The notes under the pieces were generated by a model. The model had not been told where the DNA came from. It saw only the letters and a program-made list of their open reading frames with translations, and made no database searches. Both the position numbers and the translations under genes were made by a program. DNA of 64,000 nucleotides from a virus. Positions 44,284-53,243 of this stretch are shown in pieces. Every line of letters starts with the position of its first letter. Positions within the stretch are counted from its first letter, which is position 1. The DNA is taken from the IMG/VR virus record IMGVR_UViG_3300031857_015429, positions 1-64,000 of that record; one strand, written 5' to 3'.

Positions 44284-45216
44284 ATGAGTATATTATATAT
44301 CAATCATTCAAAATCACAGTGTGGTGTATATGAAATTGGTAAGAGGATTTATGACCTTTTAGATAAAAACATTTTACCTGTTAAGTATTTTGAAACCCCT
44401 GTAAATGGGGAATCGGAATATAGGTCAATTATGGAAAATGAAAAACCTAATTATGTATTGTATAATTATTACCTAAGTACATTACCATATATACATAAAG
44501 GTCTTTTTAATGAGTATCCCAATGCTAAACATATCGGTATAATCCATGACCCACTAACTCCTGAAATGGTTAGTTTTTACAACACAACTTTTGATTGTTG
44601 GGTGATTCATGACGATACTAATCAAACTATAAGTGATAATAAATTTACGACTATTAGACCAATAAGAAGGTTTACAAAACAAAAAAATGAAAACAATATT
44701 TTAAATATAGGTTCTCATGGTTTTAGTGTTTCCCCTTGGAAAATGTTTGACAGGATGATTGAACTAATACACGACGAATTTGATGAGGTAAATATTAATA
44801 TGAATATAACTCAAGCTACTTTTGGTGGTGGTGATGATACATATAAATTTAATTTATGGAAAAATATTATTAATAAGAAAAACGTTAATTTAAATATTAC
44901 TAACACTTATTTTGAATCTGAGGATGAGGTTATTAATTTCTTATCTAAAAATGATTTAAATATGTACTTTTATAATCCCCCTCACCCGTTTATCGGGGTT
45001 GGTGGAAGTGCTGATTTGGCGGTAAGTTCGCAATCTAGTTTAGTGGTTAATAATACCTATATGTACCGACATTTTCATAATCACATAGGTTTTTTTGAAC
45101 AAAAAAATAATTTAAAGTCGTTTTTAAAAAACAATACAAAAGTAAAAGAGTTGTACTACTTGTGGTCACCTGAAAGAATGACAAATGATTATAAAAGAAT
45201 GATAGAATCGTTATGA
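44284..45216 (+). CDS. GT-B glycosyltransferase-like protein
   Basis: A 310-residue protein with ILYINHSKSQCGVYEIGKRI at the start. A HIGIIHDPLTPEMV block and NNILNIGSHGFSVSPWKMF follow, the second opening the C-terminal half. Near the end GVGGSADLAVSSQSSLVVNN occupies the donor-binding site of GT4-like enzymes. It is a paralogue of the next gene, with which it overlaps by 4 nt (ATGA). Both begin with a Cys-Gly-Val (Q/N-CGV) motif. The pair may act sequentially or as a heterodimer. Confidence 0.72.
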   Translation: MSILYINHSKSQCGVYEIGKRIYDLLDKNILPVKYFETPVNGESEYRSIMENEKPNYVLYNYYLSTLPYIHKGLFNEYPNAKHIGIIHDPLTPEMVSFYNTTFDCWVIHDDTNQTISDNKFTTIRPIRRFTKQKNENNILNIGSHGFSVSPWKMFDRMIELIHDEFDEVNINMNITQATFGGGDDTYKFNLWKNIINKKNVNLNITNTYFESEDEVINFLSKNDLNMYFYNPPHPFIGVGGSADLAVSSQSSLVVNNTYMYRHFHNHIGFFEQKNNLKSFLKNNTKVKELYYLWSPERMTNDYKRMIESL

Positions 45217-46127
45217 AAGATATTTTAATTGTTAATAGACAAACAACTAATTGTGGTGTTCATCAATATGGGTTAAACATATATGAAAGTCTTAAAAAAA
45301 GTAAAAACAACAATTACTATTACTTAGAAACTAATGACGTTACAACTTTAAATAATTTTTTAAATAATAATAAAATAGATATTATTGTTTTTAATTACAT
45401 TATATGGGTTATGGGATGGATAACAGATGAGATAGTTAATCAATTATCGTCACAATATAATTGTTATTTTATTTATCACGATGGTGATTTAAAGTTTTCT
45501 AGTATAAAAGGAATACTATACAATGACCCAACAAAAATTGTTGATAATGTTACTGAACATAATATTAACCGGTGTTTATTTGATTTTAAACCAAGTAAAA
45601 ATAAACAAAATAACGAAAGACCAATTATTTCTTCATTTGGGTTTGGGTTTCCGGATAAAGGATTTCACAATTTAATTAATAAAATTAATGAAGAATATAC
45701 CGATTCTTTAATTAGATTCCATATTCCAAATGCAAATGTTGACATAAATAACCATTTGAAAACCGAAACTTTAAAATTATGTGAGAATATGTTAAATAAT
45801 AAAAATGAATTTATTATTACAGACCATTACATGAGTAATTATGAGTTATTGGAGTGGTTAAATGAAAGTAGTGTGAATTGTTTCTATTATGATAAAAAAC
45901 CATCTAAAGGTATCTCATCTGTTATTGATTACGCATTATCAGTTGATGTACCAATTGCGGTCACTAATTGTAATATGATGAGACATATATTTTGTGATGA
46001 AATTTCTATTGAGAAAAATAAAATTACTGATATAATCAGTGGTGGTTGTTCTCCTTTACTAGAACATAAACTAAAATGGTCAAATGAAAATTTTATAAAT
46101 AATTTTGACAAAATAATGGAACTGTGA
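45213..46127 (+). CDS. GT-B glycosyltransferase-like protein, paralogue of the preceding gene
   Basis: A 304-residue protein with ILIVNRQTTNCGVHQYGLNI at the start, CYFIYHDGDLKF, then PIISSFGFGFPDKGFHNLI opening the second half and PSKGISSVIDYALSVDVP near the end. The arrangement mirrors its neighbour, and the second-half helix matches the donor-binding region of GT4-like enzymes. Tandem duplication followed by divergence is the likely origin. It ends the first part of the cluster; 58 nt of non-coding AT-rich DNA follow. Confidence 0.72.
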   Translation: MKDILIVNRQTTNCGVHQYGLNIYESLKKSKNNNYYYLETNDVTTLNNFLNNNKIDIIVFNYIIWVMGWITDEIVNQLSSQYNCYFIYHDGDLKFSSIKGILYNDPTKIVDNVTEHNINRCLFDFKPSKNKQNNERPIISSFGFGFPDKGFHNLINKINEEYTDSLIRFHIPNANVDINNHLKTETLKLCENMLNNKNEFIITDHYMSNYELLEWLNESSVNCFYYDKKPSKGISSVIDYALSVDVPIAVTNCNMMRHIFCDEISIEKNKITDIISGGCSPLLEHKLKWSNENFINNFDKIMEL

Positions 46128-46185
46128 TTTATTAATTAATAATAATATTACCCTAACAATAATTTAAATAATAAAAAAATGGAAT

Positions 46186-46821
46186 ATGGAGTTTTACGCT
46201 GAATATGATACTGATAAAATAATTAGAGAAAAATATTTTTCAGATTACGAATATAAAGGATTAATCGTTGAGGTTGGGGGTGCGACTCCTGAGTTTTTAT
46301 CAATGTCAAAACACTTTAAAGATAACGGTTGGAGGTCAATTATAATTGAACCTAACCCTACTTTTGTAGAACAACATAAAGAGGTTGGTAACGAAGTGTA
46401 TGAATTTGCATGTTCTTATGAAGATAGAGATGGTGAATTTACTATAGTTCATCAAGAGGTAAACGCGTATGGGGGAGTTGTAACCGACCACTCATTTTCT
46501 TCTATTGACGTTAAAGAAAGTTATCTAAATAACACTAATTTTATTTTAACAGATAAAAATAGTGAAAAAATAAAAGTCAAAATAAAAAAACTAGACACGA
46601 TATTAGGTGAACTCAATATTAATAAGGTTGATATCTTATCAATTGATGTTGAAGGTTGGGAAATTGAGGTTATGAGAGGTCTAAATACTAAAAATATTGA
46701 TTGTAAATTAATTGTCGTTGAAAATTTTTTAAATGATGATTCATATAAGAATTATTTTGAAAGTATTGGGTATTATCTATCCGACATCGTTGATTATAAT
46801 CAAATATATATAAAAAAGTAA
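46186..46821 (+). CDS. FkbM-family methyltransferase
   Basis: A 211-residue protein with the SAM-binding loop LIVEVGGATPEFLSM, then IIIEPNPTFVEQHK and ILSIDVEGWEIEVMRGL (the family's D-x-E-G motif). FkbM enzymes O-methylate sugars or other hydroxyls. The start is the ATG at 46186; another ATG 6 nt upstream is out of frame. Next to a second FkbM gene and a C-methyltransferase, it probably decorates the phage-made glycan. Acceptor unknown. Confidence 0.85.
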   Translation: MEFYAEYDTDKIIREKYFSDYEYKGLIVEVGGATPEFLSMSKHFKDNGWRSIIIEPNPTFVEQHKEVGNEVYEFACSYEDRDGEFTIVHQEVNAYGGVVTDHSFSSIDVKESYLNNTNFILTDKNSEKIKVKIKKLDTILGELNINKVDILSIDVEGWEIEVMRGLNTKNIDCKLIVVENFLNDDSYKNYFESIGYYLSDIVDYNQIYIKK

Positions 46822-46823
46822 AA

Positions 46824-47432
46824 ATGTATTATTCACAATCTAATCAAGACAAATGGGTCGCAGAATTTTTAGAATTCAAAAAAAATGGGTACTTTATTGA
46901 GGTTGGTGCTTATGATGGAATTCAAACAAGTAATACTTATTTTTTTGAGAAAAATTTTAATTGGTCAGGAATATGTATTGAAGCTAATCCGTCAGTTTTT
47001 AATTCATTGATTAAAAACAGGAAATCGGTAAACGTCAACAAGGCGGTAACTGATTATAAAGGTACTTGTAATTTTAATGCTAATGAATATAAAATAACTA
47101 ATGAAGGTATCAGTATTGATTGTGACACTCTTTTAAATATATTAGACGAAAATAATGCACCAAACGTTATTGATTATTTATCTATAGATATTGAAGGTTA
47201 CGAATATATCGCATTAAAAGAGTTTGATTTTATCAAATATGAGATTGGTCTGATTACTGTAGAACATAATCTTTATTGTGATGGTGATACTCGTAAAAAT
47301 CAAATTTTTGAACTTTTAACTAAAAACGGGTTTTCTAGAGTTGTTGATAACGCTCCGTGTTTAGACCCAAATCCTGAATGGTATAACAAACCATATGAAG
47401 ATTGGTATGTTAATAATAAATTATTAAAATAA
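46824..47432 (+). CDS. FkbM-family methyltransferase (second copy)
   Basis: A 202-residue protein. It has the start YYSQSNQDKWVAEFL (the S-Q-x-x-QD motif common in this family), GYFIEVGAYDGIQTSNTYFF, ICIEANPSVF and YLSIDIEGYEYIALKEF. It is more typical of the family than its neighbour, from which it is separated by 2 nt. It probably methylates a sugar hydroxyl. Confidence 0.88.
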   Translation: MYYSQSNQDKWVAEFLEFKKNGYFIEVGAYDGIQTSNTYFFEKNFNWSGICIEANPSVFNSLIKNRKSVNVNKAVTDYKGTCNFNANEYKITNEGISIDCDTLLNILDENNAPNVIDYLSIDIEGYEYIALKEFDFIKYEIGLITVEHNLYCDGDTRKNQIFELLTKNGFSRVVDNAPCLDPNPEWYNKPYEDWYVNNKLLK

Positions 47433-47440
47433 TAAAACTT

Positions 47441-48661
47441 ATGAAAGAATTATTTACACTAGGAGATTTATATGTTTCTGACTTTTTAAAAGATGGTGAA
47501 TCCCCAAGAGGTGGTTCAGTAGAGATGAAAATGATGTTAGAACCTGAAACGGGTGCGGTTAGATTAGAAAAAATAGCACCTTTAGATACTATGTATGGAA
47601 AATATTGGTATAGGTCAGGAATTAATAATACCATGAAAAAAGAATTAAAATCAATTGTTAATTCAATAACTGACATTGTTAAATTAAACGAAAATGATTT
47701 ATGGGTGGATATCGCATGTAATGATGGTACATTATTGAGTAATGTACCCGATAACTTAATTAAAGTCGGTATAGACCCAGTTGATGATTCATTTAAAAGA
47801 GAATCCGAAAAACATGCCAATTTAATTATTCAGGATTATTTCACGTCAAAGGTTTTTAAAGAAAGTAAATTTGGAAAATTAAAGGCAAAGGTTATAACTA
47901 CCATTGCAATGTTTTATGATTTAGAAGACCCTAAAAGTTTTGTAAATGATATCGTTGAAATTTTGGACGATAATGGAGTATGGGTATTACAATTATCATA
48001 CACACCATTGATGATTGAGCAATTAGCCTTTGATAACATTTGCCATGAACATGTATATTACTATTCATTGTTTAATATCCAAAAAATATTTAAAGAATGT
48101 GGTATTGATATAGTTGATATACAACTTAATGACACTAACGGAGGGTCTTTTAGAATTTATTGTATGAAAGAAAATTCCGATAAAACTAAATTCGGAACTC
48201 AGCCTTATCGTGATATTTGTAATTTCAGATTAAAATCTACGTTAGAATATGAAAGAACATTAGGTTTAGATAAAGAAGAGGTTTGGTTAAAATTTTTTGA
48301 TAGGATTAACGATTTAAAAGAAAAAACAATCTCCTTTATTAAGGAAGAAAAATCCAAAGGAAAAACAATTTGGGGCTATGGGGCATCAACTAAAGGTAAT
48401 ACTCTTTTACAATATTTTGGATTAGACCATACTTTGATTGACGGTATTGCTGAAAGAAGTATATACAAGTTCGGACTTAAAACAGTCGGTACTAACATTC
48501 CTATTTATTCTGAAGATGAAATGAGAAAGGCTAAACCTGATTATTTGTTAGTACTACCTTGGCATTTTATAAATGAGTTTGTTGAAAGAGAGTCAGAATT
48601 TTTAAAAAGTGGGGGTAAATTTATTGTTCCTTGCCCCACTTTTGAAATTATTGGGATGTGA
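47441..48661 (+). CDS. Sugar C-methyltransferase (TylC3/NovU type) lacking the N-terminal zinc cysteines
   Basis: A 406-residue protein with the SAM site WVDIACNDGTLLSNV near 88 and the catalytic His/Tyr block ICHEHVYYYSLFNIQKIF near 200. A C-terminal Rossmann-like half opens with IWGYGASTKGNTLLQYFG near 310. These are the marks of NDP-sugar C-methyltransferases that build branched deoxysugars. Family members usually start with a four-Cys zinc domain. Here the protein begins at the LGDLYVSDFL part of that domain with no Cys, so the zinc site is missing. The stop overlaps the GDP-fucose synthase ATG by 1 nt. The substrate could be the 4-keto-6-deoxy intermediate made by the dehydratase next door. 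Confidence 0.83.
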   Translation: MKELFTLGDLYVSDFLKDGESPRGGSVEMKMMLEPETGAVRLEKIAPLDTMYGKYWYRSGINNTMKKELKSIVNSITDIVKLNENDLWVDIACNDGTLLSNVPDNLIKVGIDPVDDSFKRESEKHANLIIQDYFTSKVFKESKFGKLKAKVITTIAMFYDLEDPKSFVNDIVEILDDNGVWVLQLSYTPLMIEQLAFDNICHEHVYYYSLFNIQKIFKECGIDIVDIQLNDTNGGSFRIYCMKENSDKTKFGTQPYRDICNFRLKSTLEYERTLGLDKEEVWLKFFDRINDLKEKTISFIKEEKSKGKTIWGYGASTKGNTLLQYFGLDHTLIDGIAERSIYKFGLKTVGTNIPIYSEDEMRKAKPDYLLVLPWHFINEFVERESEFLKSGGKFIVPCPTFEIIGM

Positions 48662-49572
48662 TGGGAAATATTTTAGTAACAGGGGGTTATGGTCTTGTTG
48701 GTTCTGAATTTAATGGGGATAATTATACCCCATTATCGTCAAGTAAATGTGATTTAAGAAATAGAACCGAAATTGACGAGGTGTTAAATAAGATAAAATT
48801 TGACTCCATAATTCATTGTGCTGGTAGAGTTGGGGGTGTTGGTGGAAATATGAACTATAAAGGTGAATTTTTTCACGATAATATAATGATGAATACGAAT
48901 GTTATTGAATCAGCAAGGGTTCACGGTATTAAAAATCTTGTTGCTTTTTTATCCACATGTGTATTCCCCGACAATATAGAATATCCTTTAACTGAGAATA
49001 AAATACATTTAGGACCACCTCATTTTTCAAACGACGCATATGCATATGCCAAAAGAATGACAGATATTCAGATACGAGCATATAGAGAACAATACGGATT
49101 AAATTATAAATCGGTTATACCCACTAATATCTATGGTCCAAATGACAACTACAATATTGAAAATGGTCATGTCATACCTTCATTAATTCATAAATGTTAT
49201 TTAGCCAAAAAAAATAACACTCCGTTTGAAATTTGGGGGTCAGGAAATTCATTAAGGGAGTTCATTTTTAGTGAAGATGTTGCAAAATTAACTGAATGGG
49301 TTTTATATAACTACACTGAATCCGAACCAATTATTTTATCAACTTCACAAGAAATATCAATTAAAGAAGTTGTCAGTATCATAACTGAAATTATGGAATT
49401 TGAGGGTAAGGTATATTTCAACGTCAATAAACCAGATGGTCAATATAGAAAACCATCAGATAATTCAAAATTAAAAAATTATTTACCCGATTTTAATTTT
49501 ACCCCACTATATGATGGATTAAAAAAAACTATAAAGTACTTTATTAAAAATTATGAGAACGTTAGAAAATAA
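48661..49572 (+). CDS. fcl: GDP-L-fucose synthase
   Basis: A 303-residue short-chain dehydrogenase. The cofactor loop is ILVTGGYGLVGSEF. It continues with IIHCAGRVGGVGGN (the family's A-x-x-VGG signature) and LSTCVFPDNIEYP (catalytic Ser). DAYAYAKRMTDIQ supplies the Tyr-x3-Lys pair, and TNIYGPNDNYN completes the set. These are diagnostic of GDP-4-keto-6-deoxymannose 3,5-epimerase/4-reductase, which makes GDP-L-fucose. The start is taken at the ATG in TGATG; a GTG one codon upstream is also in frame. It overlaps the GDP-mannose dehydratase gene by 20 nt, so the two consecutive pathway steps are coupled. Confidence 0.9.
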   Translation: MGNILVTGGYGLVGSEFNGDNYTPLSSSKCDLRNRTEIDEVLNKIKFDSIIHCAGRVGGVGGNMNYKGEFFHDNIMMNTNVIESARVHGIKNLVAFLSTCVFPDNIEYPLTENKIHLGPPHFSNDAYAYAKRMTDIQIRAYREQYGLNYKSVIPTNIYGPNDNYNIENGHVIPSLIHKCYLAKKNNTPFEIWGSGNSLREFIFSEDVAKLTEWVLYNYTESEPIILSTSQEISIKEVVSIITEIMEFEGKVYFNVNKPDGQYRKPSDNSKLKNYLPDFNFTPLYDGLKKTIKYFIKNYENVRK

Positions 49573-50536
49573 AATCGCATTAATTACAGGTATAAACGGA
49601 CAAGACGGTTCATACCTAACAGAATTTTTACTTGACAAGGGTTATGAGGTACACGGGACTTTAAAACGAAACTCAGTTTCTGAAAATCAAACTTCAAGAT
49701 TAGACTCGGTATACGAAAAAATTAAACTACACTATGCCGATATGACAGATTTGTCATCATTAATTCGTGTCATTCAAGAAGTTAGACCCGTTGAAATTTA
49801 CAATTTAGCGGCTCAATCACATGTTAGAATTTCATTTGACCAACCATTATACACGGCAAATGTTACTGGTGTTGGGACATTAAATCTTTTAGAGGCGGTT
49901 AAATTAATTGACCCATCTATAAAAATTTATCAAGCATCATCTTCAGAGATGTTTGGTAATTGTATTGACCAAGATGGGTATCAAAGAGAAACAACTCCAA
50001 TGAATCCTGTATCACCATACGGATGTGCAAAAGTATTCTCATATAACATTTGTAGAAATTATAGAAACTCATATGACATGTTTGTTTCTAATGGGATATT
50101 GTTTAATCACGAATCACCAAGAAGAGGTACTAATTTTGTTACGAATAAAGTATGTAAAGAAGCTGTTAAAATTAAATTAGGTTTATCTAATCAATTAAAA
50201 CTTGGTAATCTTGACGCCACTAGAGATTGGGGCCACGCTAAAGATTATGTTGAGGCGATGTGGATGATTTTACAACAAGATAAACCCGATGATTTTGTTT
50301 GTTCAACGGGTATATCACATTCTGTTAAAGATTTATGTGAATATGTCTTTAATAAGTTAGAATTAGATTTTAGAGAATATGTTACAATTGATGAAAAATT
50401 TTATCGTCCTGAAGAACTTTACGATTTGAAGGGTGATAGTACAAAACTAAAATCAATGACAGGTTGGAGACCAAATTATACTTTTGAATCTATGTTAGAT
50501 GAGATGATTGAATATTGGCTTGAATATTATAAATAA
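49553..50536 (+). CDS. gmd: GDP-mannose 4,6-dehydratase
   Basis: A 327-residue enzyme with ALITGINGQDGSYLTEFL, then EVHGTLKRNS, YNLAAQSHVRISFDQP, IYQASSSEMFG and SPYGCAK (Tyr-x3-Lys). ILFNHESPRRGTNFVT and LDATRDWGHAKDYVEAMW follow. All are canonical for Gmd, including the Arg residues of the tetramer/NADP-binding loop. It converts GDP-mannose to GDP-4-keto-6-deoxymannose, the substrate of the neighbouring fucose synthase. Slightly short of the usual ~370 residues. It ends the coupled sugar-nucleotide block; PhoH follows after 38 nt. Confidence 0.95.
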   Translation: MRTLENKIALITGINGQDGSYLTEFLLDKGYEVHGTLKRNSVSENQTSRLDSVYEKIKLHYADMTDLSSLIRVIQEVRPVEIYNLAAQSHVRISFDQPLYTANVTGVGTLNLLEAVKLIDPSIKIYQASSSEMFGNCIDQDGYQRETTPMNPVSPYGCAKVFSYNICRNYRNSYDMFVSNGILFNHESPRRGTNFVTNKVCKEAVKIKLGLSNQLKLGNLDATRDWGHAKDYVEAMWMILQQDKPDDFVCSTGISHSVKDLCEYVFNKLELDFREYVTIDEKFYRPEELYDLKGDSTKLKSMTGWRPNYTFESMLDEMIEYWLEYYK

Positions 50537-50574
50537 TGGAGTATTATTTAGTTATAAAATTTAATTAAAATAAT

Positions 50575-51315
50575 ATGTCACAAAGAAAAAAACCATCTCC
50601 GCAAGCAACGCCTTCGGTGAGTGAGGAACCTTCAAGACCTCTAAATAAAAAAGACATCATTGGTAAAATCTTAAAAAAGAAGCCCAAAGAGAAGTTTTTA
50701 ACAGAAAATCAAAGAAAATATTTTGAGACATTAAAACATAACCAAATAACTATTTGTACGGGTCCTGCAGGTGTTGGTAAGAGTTTTGTGGCTATGAGCG
50801 CAGCTCTTAATTTATTATACGACCCTGATAATCAGTATGAAAAAATTATTATTGTTAGACCTGCGGTTGAGGCAGAAGAAAAGTTGGGAGCATTACCTGG
50901 TAACGTTGAGGAAAAATTAGACCCTTACATTTTCCCATCTTACTATCTGATGAATAAAATTATTGGTAAGGATGCTAGAGAAAAATTAAAAGAACTTGAG
51001 TTTGTTGAGGTGTTTGCCTTGGCCTATATGAGAGGTATGAACATTGACAATTCAATTTTAATATTTGAGGAAGCTCAAAACTCAACACCTAATCAAATGA
51101 AATTACTATTAACAAGGATTGGTTATAATAGTAAATTTTTCATATCGGGTGACTTGGAGCAGACTGACCGATACAAAGATAAGAAACAAACGGGTCTTTG
51201 GGATGCAATTCAAAAACTTAAGAATGTTAGTGAGATAGGAGTTTTTGAATTTGGTATGGAAGATGTTGTTCGTAACCCGTTAATCACTAAAATCTTAAAC
51301 AGATACGAGGAATGA
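50575..51315 (+). CDS. phoH: PhoH-like ATPase
   Basis: A 246-residue protein with a Lys/Pro-rich N-terminal tail (1-45). The PhoH ATPase core follows: FLTENQRKYFETLK, Walker A CTGPAGVGKSF (about 60-70), IIVRPAVEAEEKLGALPG, and the Walker B-like ILIFEEAQNSTPNQMK near 162. It ends with ISGDLEQTD. PhoH proteins are common in T4-like phages; their role (RNA/DNA helicase-like, often linked to phosphate stress) is uncertain. It overlaps the next gene by 4 nt (ATGA). Confidence 0.93.
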   Translation: MSQRKKPSPQATPSVSEEPSRPLNKKDIIGKILKKKPKEKFLTENQRKYFETLKHNQITICTGPAGVGKSFVAMSAALNLLYDPDNQYEKIIIVRPAVEAEEKLGALPGNVEEKLDPYIFPSYYLMNKIIGKDAREKLKELEFVEVFALAYMRGMNIDNSILIFEEAQNSTPNQMKLLLTRIGYNSKFFISGDLEQTDRYKDKKQTGLWDAIQKLKNVSEIGVFEFGMEDVVRNPLITKILNRYEE

Positions 51316-51905
51316 GATTTGGGATTGAGATAAATGGTGTGTTAAGAAATACATTAGGTAAGATAGAACAAACCTATCAAAAATTCTATATTGATAAGAC
51401 CGAAGGTATTGAGGATGAGGATTCGTTTGAATACAAAATAACCACACCAATAAATTCGTTAGAACTTAAAAATCATTTTGAATTCCAAAGTGACGAAGAG
51501 GTGTATTCATTTTTATATGAGGAATTCCCAATGGAAATATTTGGGCATTCTCAATCAACTGAATATACTACATTCAATGATTTAAATGATATATATGTCA
51601 ATTACAGAGATTACTTTGATTTCTTAATTGTTTCAGATGAAATTGGTAGGTCAAAACCCGCATCATTATTCTTCCTTTCAAAATTTGGGTGTCAATTAGA
51701 AAAAGTTAAATTCTATAGTAATTTAACAATTAATTCAATGTGGGATGAGGTGGATATTTTACTTACATCAAATCCCGCCTTATTATTAGATTATCCTGAT
51801 GGTAAAATTATAATAAAATATGAGACGGAGTATAACAAAGATATTCCTTGCATTCATACAATTAGCTCAATAAAAGAGTTGGAAAATAAAATTAAAGAAT
51901 TGTAA
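51312..51905 (+). CDS. HAD-like fold protein, probably catalytically altered
   Basis: A 197-residue protein whose start (RFGIEINGVLRNTLGKIEQ) aligns by eye with HAD motif I (usually D-x-D-G), but the two Asp appear as Glu and Asn. FLIVSDEIGRSKPASLFFL would correspond to motifs II/III. The motif IV acidic pair may be DEVDILLTSNP. Loss of the nucleophile suggests a binding rather than phosphatase role. It is coupled to PhoH by overlap. Function unknown. Confidence 0.62.
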   Translation: MRFGIEINGVLRNTLGKIEQTYQKFYIDKTEGIEDEDSFEYKITTPINSLELKNHFEFQSDEEVYSFLYEEFPMEIFGHSQSTEYTTFNDLNDIYVNYRDYFDFLIVSDEIGRSKPASLFFLSKFGCQLEKVKFYSNLTINSMWDEVDILLTSNPALLLDYPDGKIIIKYETEYNKDIPCIHTISSIKELENKIKEL

Positions 51906-51907
51906 CT

Positions 51908-52174
51908 ATGTTAAAAATTTTAAATGAACATTATTATCTTGATTTAGATAAAATGGAGGAATTGGTTAATCTACCAAACTACTCAGAGTCTGGAAGTACA
52001 GAACAACATATCAGTGTGGTAAAATATGATATGTTAAAAATTATGGTTGATGTTCTATTAAGTGAAAGTGAAGATGTTGACGAAACATTAGGACCAAAAA
52101 GTTCTGAAATATCAATACCTTTTAAATTAGCATTTAATACACTAATAAACAAAAAAATAATAAATAAATATTAA
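51908..52174 (+). CDS. Small protein of unknown function
   Basis: An 88-residue, acidic, helical protein (YYLDLDKMEELVNLPNYSES; KYDMLKIMVDVLLSESEDVD). The C-terminal helix is FKLAFNTLINKKIINKY. It is packed 2 nt after the HAD-like gene and 4 nt before a glycosyltransferase. Nothing in it identifies a family. Confidence 0.66.
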   Translation: MLKILNEHYYLDLDKMEELVNLPNYSESGSTEQHISVVKYDMLKIMVDVLLSESEDVDETLGPKSSEISIPFKLAFNTLINKKIINKY

Positions 52175-52178
52175 ACAT

Positions 52179-53243
52179 ATGAATCAAGAACAAATTTCAA
52201 AATTAGAGAGGTCTATCCAAAATATGAAGGATAAAAAATCTAAAATTTATCTTTTGGCTCAAGATACTAAAGGTAACGCCAAAGCATCTATTTCATACAT
52301 TTATAGGTTAGGATTAACGTTAATTAATTCTGGTTATAATGTAATTATGTTACACGAAAAACCCGATTATACAGGTGTTGGTGAGTGGTTGGGTAATGAG
52401 TACATGGAAAAAATACCTCATCAATCAATTGAGGGTCAAAACTTAGAAGTTTCACCCGAAGATTTTATTGTAGTACCTGAACTTTATGGGTTTGTAATGA
52501 GCCAAATCACAAAATTACCTTGTGGTAAAATTGTTTTATGCCAAGCTTATGACCATATTCTTGAGACATTACAGCCAGGTCAAACTTGGGGTCAATTAGG
52601 GTTCCATAAATGTATTACAACATCAGAAGAACAAAAAGAATACATTTCATCATTGATGAAGAATGTTTCAGTTGATGTTTTAGAACCTTATATTCCTGAA
52701 AAATTTTCTAAACCAAGTTTACCATCAAAACCAATAATCGCAATTAACACAAGAGAGCAAAGAGATTCTATTAACTTAGTTAAAAACTTCTATATTAAAT
52801 ACCCCCAATATAGATGGATTACTTTTCGTGATATGAGAGGATTAACTGAGAAACAGTTTGCGGATGGACTGAAAGATACTTGTTTATCAGTATGGATTGA
52901 TGAGACAAGTTCTTACGGTACATTCCCATTAGAATCAATGAAAACGGGTGTTCCTGTTATGGGATTAGTTCCTAACTTATTACCTAAGTGGTTGAATGAA
53001 AAAAATGGTTTGTGGGCTAATAATAAAATACAGATGGTTGATTTTATTGCGGACTATATCCAAAGTTGGCTTGAGGATAATATTGATGAAAATATTTTTT
53101 CTGAAATGGATAAAACTGTTTCTGAATTATCAACTCAAGAGCAGTTTGAAAGTACCGTTTTATCTTTATTTGAATCATACATCTCGGTGAGATTAGAGTC
53201 ATTTGAAGGTCAATTAATAAAAACAGAAACAATTGATGAATAA
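52179..53243 (+). CDS. GT-B glycosyltransferase-like protein
   Basis: A 354-residue protein. The first Rossmann half (KIYLLAQDTKGNAKASISYI; YNVIMLHEKPDYTGVGEWLG) is followed by a hinge and a second half with PIIAINTREQRDSINLVKNF. WIDETSSYGTFPLESMKTGV then carries the acidic donor-binding helix of GT4-like enzymes. A short Thr/Ser-rich tail ends the protein. It overlaps the next GT2-like gene by 8 nt. Likely transfers a sugar from a nucleotide donor; specificity unknown. Confidence 0.75.
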   Translation: MNQEQISKLERSIQNMKDKKSKIYLLAQDTKGNAKASISYIYRLGLTLINSGYNVIMLHEKPDYTGVGEWLGNEYMEKIPHQSIEGQNLEVSPEDFIVVPELYGFVMSQITKLPCGKIVLCQAYDHILETLQPGQTWGQLGFHKCITTSEEQKEYISSLMKNVSVDVLEPYIPEKFSKPSLPSKPIIAINTREQRDSINLVKNFYIKYPQYRWITFRDMRGLTEKQFADGLKDTCLSVWIDETSSYGTFPLESMKTGVPVMGLVPNLLPKWLNEKNGLWANNKIQMVDFIADYIQSWLEDNIDENIFSEMDKTVSELSTQEQFESTVLSLFESYISVRLESFEGQLIKTETIDE

